A stretch of 64,000 nt of DNA, taken from positions 248,001 to 312,000 of the forward strand of contig JAYWVB010000020.1 of assembly GCA_039881045.1 (NCBI GenBank). The letters run 5' to 3'. Shown here in pieces: positions 21,148-33,919 of the stretch. The position numbers and the translations under genes were made by a program. The first letter of the stretch is position 1. Each line of letters begins with the position of its first letter. Under the pieces are notes generated by a model. It saw nothing but the letters and a program-made list of their open reading frames with translations. It did not search any database and was not told where the DNA came from. This stretch comes from Chaetomium olivaceum (lineage: Eukaryota; Ascomycota; Sordariomycetes; Sordariales; Chaetomiaceae).

Positions 21148-24100
21148 TTGCCCGACGAACCGCAGGGGGACTTCTGAAGCCTTTTGCCACTCCGGACCTT
21201 CCACACGGCTGCGTGGACCTTATGAACGTTTTGATGTCTCTTCTTGTTAATACGTTGACCCTGGACATGGTCATTCGCAGCCCTTTTCTTCCCTTGCACT
21301 TGTTTTCTTTTCCATTTTCGCTCCTAGGACTCGGCTGCTTGCGACGTTAATGCCATCATCTCCTGGACAAAAACTGGGACAGGATTATCACCACAGGTGT
21401 TCGAGCTGCAAGTTGCATCTCCGGATCTTGTGGTGACCACAAACTCCTCCGGCCTTCACTCTGCTCTAGCAGACTTGTTAACGACATCTCCCATTGGATC
21501 TTAAACCTGGCCATAAAACCCGCACCAAACGGACATTCCATTTCACCCTGGCCGGCACTTTTAGGAACAACGCTTCTGGACAACGGACATCAAGGATGGG
21601 AGCGAACGACGCATGGCATTTCGCTAATGAAGTTTTGCCGCGGAGGCGGTGTATGAGAGGTGCATGATACCACTGGGATTCCATTGCACGAGGAATGGAG
21701 CGGCGACGTGATTTATGGCTCTTTCTATCTGCCCCGGATGGTCCCTCTCCTTGCTGTCCGGAACCCTCCTAGGACTGCCTTGTCGCCATGGACCTACATC
21801 TCATCCTTCTGATGCCTAGCTCGCCTCTCACATCGCGGTTTCAGCCACGGGCCCATCAAACCCATCGCAGGCCAAGGCCACCACCGGACAGCAGGGTGAG
21901 TGAACATCTGGCGAGGTTGTACATATCGAGTTGAACCCCCTCGGATCGCAATGCGCTACATCTTTCTCTCTCATTCTTCAAGGCCACTTCAATCGTACAT
22001 CATGAGTTGGGACCACTGACATACCGCAGGCTGATTAGCATGAACCTCACTCACACACCGGACACCACAGAGAACGTTCATGCAAGCCGCTGGACATTGC
22101 TTTTTATTGGTTTCCATCCGGACCACTGGACCTGCCATGAGCCCACCCTGGGTCTTACCTGGACTGCAACCTATGGACTCTTGAAACCGATGTCTCTGGA
22201 ATATGAGCTCGGCTCAGCGACCGTGCCCCCGACCTTGGAATGATGGCCAGCAGCGCCTGGTCATTCTCGTCTCCTACTCTCGACCGAGAGTTTGAGACGC
22301 AGGATATCACCGCTCGCAGCTAGACTGTGTTGTTTTTACATTCTGGTCGCTACTGCGCTGAATGTTGGATTCTCGAACAAGGAGAGGAACACACGGTAAG
22401 GTCGAGCGACATTGCTCCCCCGACACTGGACCACATTTTAGGACAGGCTTGTCCCGCTCGCATCCGCGTTTCAGCGCCCGGCGTTGCTTTTCCTTGCTTG
22501 TCGGACATACATCGCCCGTGCTGGGTGCACTCGGCACAGCCTGATTCCAGGAACATGCCGTCGACCTCTACTTTCACATCACATGGTCCGTCTTGATTGC
22601 GTCTTTTTACTCGGCCGAGAGGACAACCCAAACACATCTTGAATTTCTGCCGCGGATCGTCGATTGTGCTCGAATCACCAGGCAAAGGAAAGCCTCGTCT
22701 GGAAATTAATGAATATCAACAACACTTCAACCCATGGATACATCTTTCTCTCTCTCTTTCCCGAGGACCATGGACGCTCGGTAACAGCATGGAGCTGCGA
22801 TTGTTTTTCTCAAGCACTTTCAAAGGATAATCCCCATGGATCTCGCTTTGCCTGGACACCAAATTTTGCCGCTGGGACACCTCAACGAACCTGCGGCTTT
22901 TTGTCATTTGTTAGTTGTTTTCCCACCTTCCTGCGGATGCCAGAAACTAGATACCGCCATGACGGTCCCGGGTAGCAGTCATTTTGAAGTCATTATGCTG
23001 ACTCTGTCACTACAGTGTTCACTCCAGGACATGTTTAACTTGTGGGAATTTGTGTTGGTCGAATCTCGGTTCCAGCTAGTGCCAGTGGATTTCATTGTTA
23101 CTGTTGCTGTAAGTTGCTGGAATTGCGTATATGGTGCGGGAGAAAAGTCAAGACGGGATGCCCCAAGGGCGTGGTTCTTCGAGTTGTTTCCTGGGTCTCA
23201 CTTATTTCTTTTTTCTTTGCGTCCTCTCTTCTGTGGGAGAAGGGTATGGAGGTTAATGTTATATGCGGTGTGGGACCCATTGGATGATTGCAATGGGATA
23301 TGGTTTGGGCGGCTATTGTGTTGTTTTTGGCTTTGCTTTTTTTCTGCTTGGCTGGCGCGTTGACTGATATATTGGTGGTGTTTGTTCTTGCAAACATGCA
23401 CTCTCGGCCAATGCCTTCTGTGGGTTTTGGATAGTGATAACCAACGGCATGGCCTCTTGTTGTGGACTTCATTGGCATCACGTGCCATTCATCCCCTTGC
23501 TGTGTCTTATGTGTCCTTGTGTCCTACGATGTTGACGTGACTCAAGCTTCGTCATCGGGCTTGGAGCCCTGAATTCTTCTTTGTCCTGTGGGACGGACAT
23601 ATTGCACTATCTCGTTTAGGTTTTCTGTCAACTTGCTTGGGCTGAAAGTGGAGATTCGACGCCGAGATGGAGGGGCCATGACAACTTGGGCTTCAAGCTG
23701 CATCATGGATATCCGACACGGCCACATGAGCCCGGGTTTCCTAAAAGCTTTATCGGCCCGCGCCACCGTATGTACACACAGACGAGGTCGGCTGTCAATG
23801 ATATGCTGATCGACTTGAGTGCTCTTTGCTAGCCGGCGTTATTGACCACCGTTTTGCTTGTTTTCTCGATGGCAGATAAGACAAGTTGGGCGGCAATGGT
23901 GGGGTAAAAAGGGGCCCGTGTGTCTCGCGGGGATCCCCTAGCGTCCAAGCTGATGCCTCCCTTGCTCACTCACGAGGACGAAATGGAGGTGGGTTGGACT
24001 TCTGTGGCTGTCAAAAAGAAGTATGGCTTTGCAGCCATTGCCGTCCCGGGGCAGATCATTCTGATTGCCGACGGGCCAGCATAACTCTACTTGATACCCG

Positions 24101-25146
24101 CCAAACATGCGCGGGGGTTTATTCGACACCTCAGGTTCAGCTCAGCCAAACATCGAATTGGCTGCTTCCAAAAGGAATGTGCGTGCTGCAAAGCCCTGGC
24201 ACAGACCACAGCGGCCAACCATGGAGGAGTGGTGGGGCGGGTTTCAAGAGCGGAGGAGGGGCTCGAGGGGTTCCCAAAAGGCACCAACCGAATTCCCATG
24301 CCACAAAGGCGGTGAGCGGGATCTGTGACCAGGGCCCTCTGCCCAGTCGGGATAATCACCACCCATCCCGTGGAAGCCCCAGTTGCTCAGCCGTGGAACC
24401 CTTGAGAAGGAGGGCAGGTCCCAGGTTAAATACAGAAGAGGGTGAGACCGCCACCACACGGCATGTCGGAAGTTTTGGATGGGTTTTTCGCTTCTTGATG
24501 TCTCCCATGCATGAGGCCGGTCCACCCAACCTCATGACGGGAGCCCGAGACGGGTATCCATAAGTGTGTATCTACATACTGTGCAGGTACATACCCAGTT
24601 GTTTAGCGTATGGAAACAAGGGATGAACATGTCTAGCCTACCCGGCTTGTTGTAACTGGCGGTTCTGAAGACAAAGGCCAGGAAACTGTAGATGAGACTC
24701 TAATAATCACATATCATACGAATACACAGCACGAAAACATCCCATACGGCCACAAGAGCGAACCAACGATGACGCATTGTGGAAGTAACCTTCATCCGTC
24801 TTCCCACCCTACCACAGTAGTTACTCTATTTAAGCCTGAGGCCGCTGCACCCAAGGTCTGATGCGGCGCTGGCGGCTGGCTGCACTGACGGCGCCTGCGG
24901 CAACACAAGCGTGAACTTTCCCTCCTGCCCGAACCCACACCCACACTCCCAGGTCACTTCTGCCCCGCCATTTCGGGGCCCTTGCCGGCCTGCTTTGCAA
25001 CCAGATTTTGGCCCAAATTTTTTCTGGACCCAGGCCCCTCGACAACCACCACCTACCCTTCTGGCTTCCAGCCATTTCTCCCATTCAAACCCGCCGTCCC
25101 TGCGAAGCGCCTTTGATGCGATAGTTGGCCCGACAGCTTGCCCACA
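21148..25146. other. Intergenic, 4 kb, no gene supported
   Basis: The 3' flank of the RfeG-like gene comes first. A CT microsatellite lies around 22745-22760. Frames of up to about 225 codons (23886-24563 plus) show no domain. From about 24950 on, the plus strand is C-rich, the likely importin promoter. Confidence 0.6.
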
Positions 25147-28100
25147 ATGGATGCCACCGCCATTCGAAGTTGCATCGCTGCGACGCTCGACGTTGATGCC
25201 GACGGCCGCCGGAGGGCTGAGCTTCAGCTGAAGCAGGTGCGTTTGTTGTTGTATGGGGGTAGTCGTTACTACCGCCGTTGCTGTTTGTTGTTGCTGTTGT
25301 TGTTGTTGGTCATTCATATGGTGGTGTGGGCGGGATGTGCCTTTCGCGCCGTCGACACACATCCCGTGCCCTCGAGCCGCCACCACCACCACCATCATCC
25401 AGCCCGCACGACGACACTCCATCGCCGGTATTCGCTACTTGCGTATCGACGCTAACCTTTCCGTCTCCCATAGGCCGAGGGCCAGCCTGGTTTTACAGAT
25501 GTCCTGTTGGATCTTGTCCAGTCCGAGCAGGCTGCCAACCTTCAACTGCCAAGTATGCTGCTACCTTCCCCAACCTTGTTGCCGCCCCCTTCCCCCCTTT
25601 CACCCCTCCACGCGTGGATATCGACTCTGTTGTTTTATTACATGTGACCATGTTAACGCTTCATGCCATGTAGCCGTCATCTACCTCAAGAACCGCGTCA
25701 ACCGTGCGTGGGAGCGTTCCGACTACTACCCGAACGAGACGGTGATACCCGATGACGAGAAGGCGCGCTTCAGGGACCGGCTGCTGCCCATCCTCGCCAG
25801 CTCTCAGAACCTGGTGCGGCATCAGCTCGTCCCAATTCTGCAGCGCATCCTGCACTTCGACTTCCCCGAGAGATGGCCGTCGTTCATGGACTACGCCCTG
25901 CAGCTCCTCAACACCAACGACCCCCGCTCTGTCCTGGCTGGGCTCCAGTGCCTCCTAGCCGTCTGCCGCGCCTACCGCTTCAAGGCGAGCGACAGCGATA
26001 GCAGGGCTCACTTCGACAAAATTATCGAGGCGAGCTTCCCCAGGTTGCTGGTAATATGCAACGAGTTGGTGAACCAGGAGAGCGATGAGGCGGGCGAGAT
26101 GCTGCACATCGCGCTCAAGTGCTATAAGCATGCCACCTGGGTAGGTTTCTTGGAGAGAGTATGAGACCACACTCCGAACAGCACAAGTTAACAGTGGTTA
26201 TAGCTAGAGCTTTGCGAGTTTCTCCGCCAGAGCACCGTCAACCTCGGGTGGTGCACTGTCTTCCTTCAGACCGTTTCTAAGCCCATCCCGGCCTCTGCCA
26301 TGCAGGGCGACCCTCTGGAGCGGGAGCGTCATCATTGGTGGAAGGCGAAGAAGTGGGCGTACTTCAACCTGAACCGCCTTTACATCCGGTAGGAATAACC
26401 CCCAAGAATCCCCCATGGGCGGGGCGAGGCGATGGCTAACGCGGACGCAGGCACGGCAACATGCAGGCAGTCCTGGACAGGTCGGTCGAGCCTCCCACGC
26501 GGTTCATCAAGGAGTTCTCCGCCCAAGTCGCACCCGAGATTCTCAAACACTACCTCCAGGAGATCGAGAAGTGGGTTTCCAAAACCATCTGGCTCAGCCG
26601 ACCCTGCCTTTCCTACACCATTGTCTTTATGGACGAGTGTATTCGCCCCAAGGACATGTGGGCACACCTGAAGCCTCATCTGACCAACCTGGTCACTCAT
26701 TTTATCTTCCCGGTCCTTTGTTTGACGGAGGAGGATGTCGAGAAGTTCGAGGATGAGCCCGAGGAGTACCTCCACCGGAGGTTGAATTACTTCGAGGAGG
26801 TTACCGCGCCGGATGTTTCGGCCACCAACTTCTTGGTCACACTGACCAAGGCGCGGAGGAAACAGACCTTCGAGCTCCTCACTTTCATCAACGAGGTTGT
26901 GAACCAATACGAGCAGGCCCCGGAGGGAAGCAAGAACCATATCGCCAAAGAGGGCGCCCTGCGTATGATCGGGACTCTGGCCCGGTCATCCTCGGTAAGA
27001 AGTCGCCGATTGCAGCTCAGGTGGAATACTTCATTGTTCGCTACGTTTTCCCGGATTTCACCAGCGAGCAAGGCTTCCTCAGGGCCCGAGCTTGTGATAC
27101 GATCGAGAAGTTCGAGCAGCTGGATTTCAAGGACCAGAACAACCTCCTTTCCATCTACCGCCATATCCTCGACCGCATGGCCGACCCGAAACTCCCGGTT
27201 CGTGTAACGGCTGCCCTGGCGCTTCAACCTTTGATTAGGCACGACATCATCCGGACAAGCATGCAGACGAGCATCCCGACCATCATGCAGCAGCTTCTGA
27301 AGTTGGCCAACGAGGCTGATATCGATGCCCTTGCCAACGTTATGGAGGACTTCGTTGAGGTTTTCGCCGCCGAACTTACCCCTTTCGCTGTCGCTCTCAG
27401 CGAGCAGCTCCGCGATACTTATCTTCGTATCGTCCGGGAGCTGCGGAGAACAGTGAAAAGCGGGATGACATGGACAACGAGTTCGGTGACTATCTTGATG
27501 ACAAGAGCATCACGGCGCTGGGAGTGCTTCAGACTATTGGCACTCTGATCCTCACCCTCGAGAGCACCCCAGACATACTCCTCCATATCGAGAGCGTTTT
27601 GATGCCTGTGATCGAGATTACGCTGGAGAACAAACTCTATGGTAAGCTTTATTTTCCCCTGGCCACCATCTTGATTACTTCTGACACGCGAGTTCCAGAC
27701 CTTTACAACGAGGTGTTCGAGATCATTGACAGCTGCACCTTTGCCGCCAAGCAGATCTCTCCCACCATGTGGAAGGCATTCGAGCTTGTCCACACAACCT
27801 TCAAGTCCGGCGCTGAGCTGTATCTCGAGGATATGCTCCCCGCTTTGGACAACTTCGTCCAGTATGGTGCTCCGCAGCTCGTCGAAAAGCCTGAGTACGT
27901 CGAGGCCCTGTTCGGCATGGTCTCGGATATGTTCACAGATGGCAAGGTCGGGGGCGTCGACCGGATATGCGCCTGTAAGCTCGCCGAAGCCATGATGCTG
28001 AGCCTCGTGGGCATATCAACAATGCCGTCCACGGGTTCATCAACATGGCGATGGGCGTGCTCGTCAGCCAAGACGTCAAGCTCAAGTCTACAAGGTTCAC

Positions 28101-29113
28101 CTAGATGGAGATGGTCATCAACGGCATTTATACGACCCCATCCTCGCGCTGCAAATCCTAGAGGCTCAGGGCTGGACGAACAGTTCTTCAGCCTTTGGTT
28201 CGGAAGCATGACGTCGTTCACCGGGTGCACGACAAACAGCTGTGCATCATGGCCATTATTGCACTCCTGAACGTCAAGTCCGAGCAAATTCCGCCCAGCA
28301 TTATGGTTGGCTGGCCGAGGCTCCTCCAGGTTAGTCCCATACCCTTATTTGCGCCCTTAAGAAAGTGATAGCTGACAACTTGTCAGGGCATCAAAATCCT
28401 CTTTGACACTCTCCCCGAGGCAATGTCAAGTGAGTAGAAATCCCGGCAAGTTTACGAGTTGACCTTAACTAACGGCGTACAAGACCGCGAGGAGGCCCTG
28501 AAGGATGACTTCCAATTCGAGAGTGGGACTTACGGTTATGATGAGAGCGACGATGAGTGGGACGACGAAGAGGCGAACTGGAACGGGGGTGAGAACGAAC
28601 AGGAGCAGCCCGCCGCCGAGGGCAAAGATGAAAGCACAGCCTACTTGGAGTTCCTGAACGAGGAGGTAAGTATGCCAATGGACATTCTCCCGTGTCCCAT
28701 CTGGCTCGCTTGACACTTACGGGTACCTCAGTTTCAAAAGCTTGCTGACACGCACCGCAACCAGGCACAAAAGCTCAAGGCAGCAGACCTTGAAGAGTCC
28801 GACGATGAGCTCGGGGAGGACAGTGTATTGCTGGAGTCGCCACTCGACCGGATCGATCCTTACCTCGCCTTCAGGGATTCCTTCAAGAGTAAGTGGTTCC
28901 CGTCACATCATGGAAGCAGCCTCGCTAATGCCGTTTGCAGAATTGCAAGAAGAACAGCCTCAGTTCTGCGCTGGCCTAATGACCCACCTCTCCCCCAACG
29001 ACCAAACGGCTCTTCTTGAGGTTTGCCGGAGGGCGGATACCCAAGAGATGATGGGTTTGCAGAGCCCTTTCCCGATGAACCGGGTGCGTGGAGCAGCGAA
29101 CGGCACGAGCTAG
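25147..29113 (+). CDS. NMD5: Importin-beta family karyopherin, Nmd5/Sxm1 (importin-7/8) type, with several frameshifts
   Basis: Nuclear import receptor of the Ran-binding karyopherins. Ten exons: 25147-25236, 25474-25552, 25674-26140, 26204-26388, 26451-27641, 27699-28329, 28387-28429, 28484-28665, 28765-28888, 28941-29113. The N-terminus has an importin-N arrangement (QPGFTDVLLDLV, AVIYLKNRVNRAW-like). HEAT repeats follow, including LVPILQRILHFDFPERWPSF and WWKAKKWAYFNLNRLYIRHG, and an acidic stretch (YDESDDEWDDEEANW) near the C-terminus, as in Nmd5/IPO7. Intron 1 is long (237 nt) with a GTT-rich microsatellite. Six one-base losses break the frame, near 26981, 27444, 28003, 28127, 28180 and 28221, and an in-frame TAG stands at 28102-28104. 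Between them the sequence is well-conserved coding. Either sequence error or a recently inactivated gene. An alternative acceptor at 28731 would add 11 residues to exon 9. Confidence 0.85.
25277..25309 (+). repeat. GTT-rich microsatellite in importin intron 1
   Basis: Imperfect run of GTT triplets interrupted by GCT within the 237-nt first intron of the importin gene. Confidence 0.7.
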
Positions 29114-32100
29114 AAGCCCATGTGTTTGATTTAAGCTCAGTCATACCACAGCACCCGGCGGCGACCGATTAGGACACCCGCTTCAGCTCTCCACCCAACA
29201 CACAGCTATCCCCGACGGTCAAAGCGCAGTTTTTGCGAAGAATGGAGCCAGGGCGGACCTGACCCTGCCCGCCCTGGCTCAAATCGCAATCGCATTACCG
29301 CGAGGTATAATGAGATGCAAGGTTTCCAACGACCGTTTATGACATGGAGAACACACGGCGGATGCTCGGGTTGTGGGGGGGTTGGCGGCAATGTCGGGCA
29401 TGGACCCTCCTCTGGAAACATGTCTGGGTCATGAGGATGTCGCCGATTTTCGCGGGCGCGTTAATGTTTATCACGGCTCTGGACGGGTATCTGTTTTGCT
29501 TGTTCTGCTTTTTTCCCCCACGGTATCTGGTCATTTACCCCTATTCCCCCTTGGTCGGTAGATTCAAGAAGATTTTAGTCTGGAGCTGCGGAGCGACGAA
29601 CACCGCCAGGTTTGGCGAACACACACACAAGACAGGATGAAAAGAAGAATTCCAGATCCAATGTCCCTTATCGGTGGTGTTGTACTGCGTCTTGTTCGGG
29701 AGTCCTTGCTCTTGCTGATGCCGGATGTCAGTACACGGAGTAATAAGACGGCATCGTCATCTGCCATACCATATATCCTAGCTTTAGCTACATAGGTATT
29801 CACAAACATCCTACCAGAGTCTCTGGCCATGTACGCCAGTCCCTGATGTGTCTGTATTAGGTCACATCCAGGGTATCATAAACGGCATCACGATCCAGGG
29901 AGATGGGAATTTAGAAGTTAGTGCGTGAGCAGAAGTATCAACTGTGTCGTAAGTCATGACATATATATTTGGAAGTCAAATGTCTATCAGTGTTAGGTAA
30001 CATAGGAGTGAAGACGGCCCGGGGAAAGACAGAGGTTAGGACAAGCGATCCTGTGCTTCCGCTTGCTCTGAGCTTCAATGAGATCCTTTGTTGTCCTTCC
30101 CCGTGGCGTGCCGAGGTTTCTCTTACTTCCCTCCTCATTGCAACTATCATCAAATGCTAGCTTGGGTGGATGTATGATAAGCTGGGATTCTGACTGAGGA
30201 GTGTTGCTCTCTGCCAAGTGGGATCTGTCTAGAAGGAGTAAACTTGGACTGCTCTTGATCCCCGGGCCATCCACTCAACAAACCACCCGCCACGCTCCCC
30301 GTTACTTGGGAAGGAAGGCTGGACGGCAACTCGTATCGCCATCTCAAGAACATCAGACATGTGCTTATTATAATTATGTGTAGCAGAGGAGCAGCCGAAC
30401 CCTTGGCCACCTCCGAGCAAACAAGTCTAACGTAATCATTCTTTCCCCTTCACCTCCAACACCGAAACGCCCGTACACAATAAAGAGACAAAACGCTAGC
30501 TTCAGTCGCTACCATCAGCGTTTTGTGATAACGCAGCTGATCTGCGCTCTTTCCATAATATGCGATCCAAACCTTGGGCTGAGAGCCTAGACCGCCACCG
30601 CCACCACCACAAGTCACGGTCACAGTCACAACCACGGTGTCGGCATGGCCGTAAGCCAGAACCTTGGACCAGTTGTGTGTTCTGGAATGGTTCCACAGGA
30701 CCAGACACCCCAAAAACCGCAGTCGATACACACTCTCGGTCCATCTTGGCAGGGCTCGGCGGGCAGGCCAAGAGAACGTGTCAACGCCTCTTGACCGGGT
30801 TTGGGTGGTTTGAGTGGTTAAGGGCAAGTCTACGGGGCCTAGACTGGGCTCGTGGATGGCGGGATGAGGGATGATGTGAGAGAGGAGGGAAGGGTTTCCA
30901 GCGTGTTATCAGGTAATGATTTGGGAATGGTAACATCTTTCGAGGTTAAGTATGTATGTATGTAGTTATGTACACATCGTGTAATACAAATAAACACACC
31001 GGTCATCTCAGGGCTGGAATATTGCTGCCGAGCATTTCCTCTCCCGAGACCGAGGGGCGTCATGCATCGCCATCGCCATCGCCGTCGCCCAGTTCCCGCT
31101 CGTGGGTAACACAAAGCCATTGACAGGGGGTGAGCCGCTGCGAACACCCGGAGATATTGTGGTACGGTTTGGATATTCCGTGTTGTATCATCTACATACC
31201 CCCTTCCAAGGTTAAAAAGACGGGCATCGAATCCTGGCAACGCATGTCGGCACTGGGCTGGATGCAAAAGTGAGATGGACCCATCCATCCACCCAAGTCA
31301 AATCCCCCGCGTCTCACTGGGATGGGAACGCCGAGTTTAGTGACCCCCACGTAATGCAGAGTCCGTCTCATCGATTCCGTCGTCGTGCAGCTGGCCAATG
31401 CTTGGTTTGCGTTCGACTTGTCAAGCAAGACCTTTAGCCGGCACCCCTCAGCGGGAAGAGAACGAGTAAACGATCGGGTCCGAGCGAGAGGAGGGATGGA
31501 TCCGATGAATGGGTTGCAGCTCTGCCACCTAGAGCTGAGCAGAGACGGGAAAGTCGGTCAGGTCAGACGGATGGGGTCCCAAGAACCTGGGTGCTGGAAG
31601 GGGAGTTGGTGCAATCACCGTCCCAGGTTCCGGGTTTTCGCCGTGTTTCTCATGATGTGATGATGCCCGCAAGCACGAAGTTCGAGAAACGACACCGTTG
31701 ACGCTCCTGCAAGATGGACCTTCGATCTCCCGCTCACCGATCTCTAAATCCCAATGGAACAGGGTGGCAAGCCCTAAGCTTCCAGACTTTCTATCCGGCA
31801 GCGCCCAGACTCTGGGCGTCTTGGCTGACGGATGGAAGGAAAGGAGGGTGGTGACACGGGGCTACAATGCTCAATTCGGCCAGGTGAGCCAACCGCTTGC
31901 CCCGTGGCTCGTGATTCTTTTAGCAGTGGAAGAAAGAAACACCATGAACGGGATTGCACGAAGCGAAGCCCAACCCCGACGCCGATCTCACCCGATTTTC
32001 TTCCTCCACATGAAATCCTCCCGTCCCCCAAGTCTCCAGCAGCTCGTCCAAATCGAGGAAGCCGGTCCGATCAACACCAGCCAAAAGAGTAACCCTCCAT

Positions 32101-33919
32101 CCACCCCCCCCCAAAGGGTGCCCGCTAAATAACCGACGAAACCGCCAAGCAGCTGACAAGAAAACAAGAAAATTGACGCTGTCACTCCCCACACCACCAC
32201 AACAGCTTTACGACGTACGCGAGGAAGGATAAGCTAAAAAAGGGTCTCCAGAACAGCCGGCCAACCGAGGGAGCCAGGAGGTGTCAACCATCACATCATC
32301 AGCCTTGGCCGCGCGACGGCGAATCCGTCCCGATATTCCCGCGGAGATGGGGAATAGCCAGTGAGGGGAAGGGTAACTAGCTAGGTTGTGTGCCAGTGAG
32401 AAAGAGAAGAGAACGAAAAGAGGCGGACGATGCTCGGAGTGTTCGGTAAGGTTAGGTCAGGTTATGTAAAAGCCCTCGATGCAGTGCAGCTTTTGCCTCG
32501 CAGGGCAGCCAGCAGCGTGGCGCCACATGAGCGAACAAGCGCACATCACCAGTCTCTTCAAGGTCATCTCTGCCCTACAACCAGCCAAACAAGATAGCGG
32601 GGCAGGGGGGGGGCTTGTTCGCAAAAGACAAATGTCGTGCAGCTAGACGGCGTGGCGTGGGGCACATGGGAGCAGAAACGCGGGGGAGGTTTTGGTTAGT
32701 TCGTTCTCGTCTCGCCGGCCTTCTGAATCCTGATGTGGTGGGACATGAGGGTCTGGGGAAACCTGGAGAGAGATCTTCTGAAAGCCACTCGAACACACCC
32801 CGAGCCCATTTCCCCTTTCGGTGGTTTGACCAGTCGGTGAGGTGACATTTTCCTGGCAGGGCATGCTGCACGAAAGCAAATCCGGCCATCATGCTGCCTT
32901 ACACAGTAACGAATCCCGCGCTCTCTCGTAATTCCCATCAGTTGGTCAATTCTCGTTACATCGGAGCGTCAAACACACAACGCAAGATCATTTGTCCACT
33001 TTGCCTGGGATTGGGATTGCGGGCACGCCGCTCTCCTTGCTGACCGCCCGGGGCCAAACTCGGGATCAGCTGGTCTCGATCCTGAGCATTGTCGATCGGA
33101 CGGTGAGCTGACTCGGCTCAGCTCGGTTGAACACACCGACGGCGGGGGGAGGCGGCGAGGTCGGCCCAATTGTGTGGCAAGCTGCTTGTTCCAGAGAGAG
33201 GCCGTGGAGCCAGGCCGTCCCACCCTCCTGCAGCCAGCGGGGTGTTGCGAAGTCAGATCAGTATGTAGGTACATGTACCAACGACACTTGTCACATCCAA
33301 CAACAAATAGCGCCTTTGGGAAATCCAGAACGGGGTTGACTGAGTGTCAATTTTTTTGGTGTCTCTTTGAGAGACGGTTTCGCCGAGGAGGAAGCGACAG
33401 GAAGTGAGAGAGAAGGACTCATCACCCCTGTGCCTCCTCCTTGCCCCTGCGACAAAGAAATCTGTACATGACACAACGCGCGACGGCGCCATCTACCTTA
33501 TGTAACAACACTCAAACATATGTACCCAGCGGCGTGTTGCTGCCGATCCAATATCCTCCTCTTATCATCATTAAGAGACTAGCCTGGGGCTAGTGCCGAC
33601 ATCCCGACCACGGGCGTGACGGCGTGAGGAAAGAAGGCAAAACAAAGAGAAACAGAGCTTTGCAAAAAGAGGCCATGTCAACAAATCTATCTCGCCGCCC
33701 GCAGAGGCCCGTGAGAAAAAAGGAAATGGAAAAGAAACCCGCCCAATGATGTGCTCTCGATGATGCACCCTGAGCCCCGTGTAACGCCGTGTATGTTTTG
33801 CAGGGCTATCCCGAACCCCCCATGAGAAAAGACCCAGATAATTGAAAGTTTTAATAAAAGCAAGGGAAAGTCCACACCGTTCTTCGGTTCTCCGGCCCTC
33901 CGGCCATGTAAGGCGGCTT
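29114..33919. other. Intergenic, 4.8 kb between two convergent genes; no gene supported
   Basis: The importin (plus) and the kinase (minus) converge here. The stretch holds GTATGTATGTATGTAG-type words near 30950, a short (CATCGC) repeat at about 31065-31090 and a G-rich tract near 32600. Many short frames exist, and some minus-strand ones look hydrophobic only because they are T-rich. None has domain support. Confidence 0.6.

Noticed and set aside
23886..24563. 225-codon plus-strand frame upstream of the importin gene
   Set aside because: No recognisable domain; Gly/Ser/Arg-rich composition typical of chance frames in GC-rich DNA.
31920..32200. Two overlapping minus-strand frames that look like membrane proteins
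   Set aside because: Hydrophobicity comes from T-rich sequence; no start context, promoter or homology clue.
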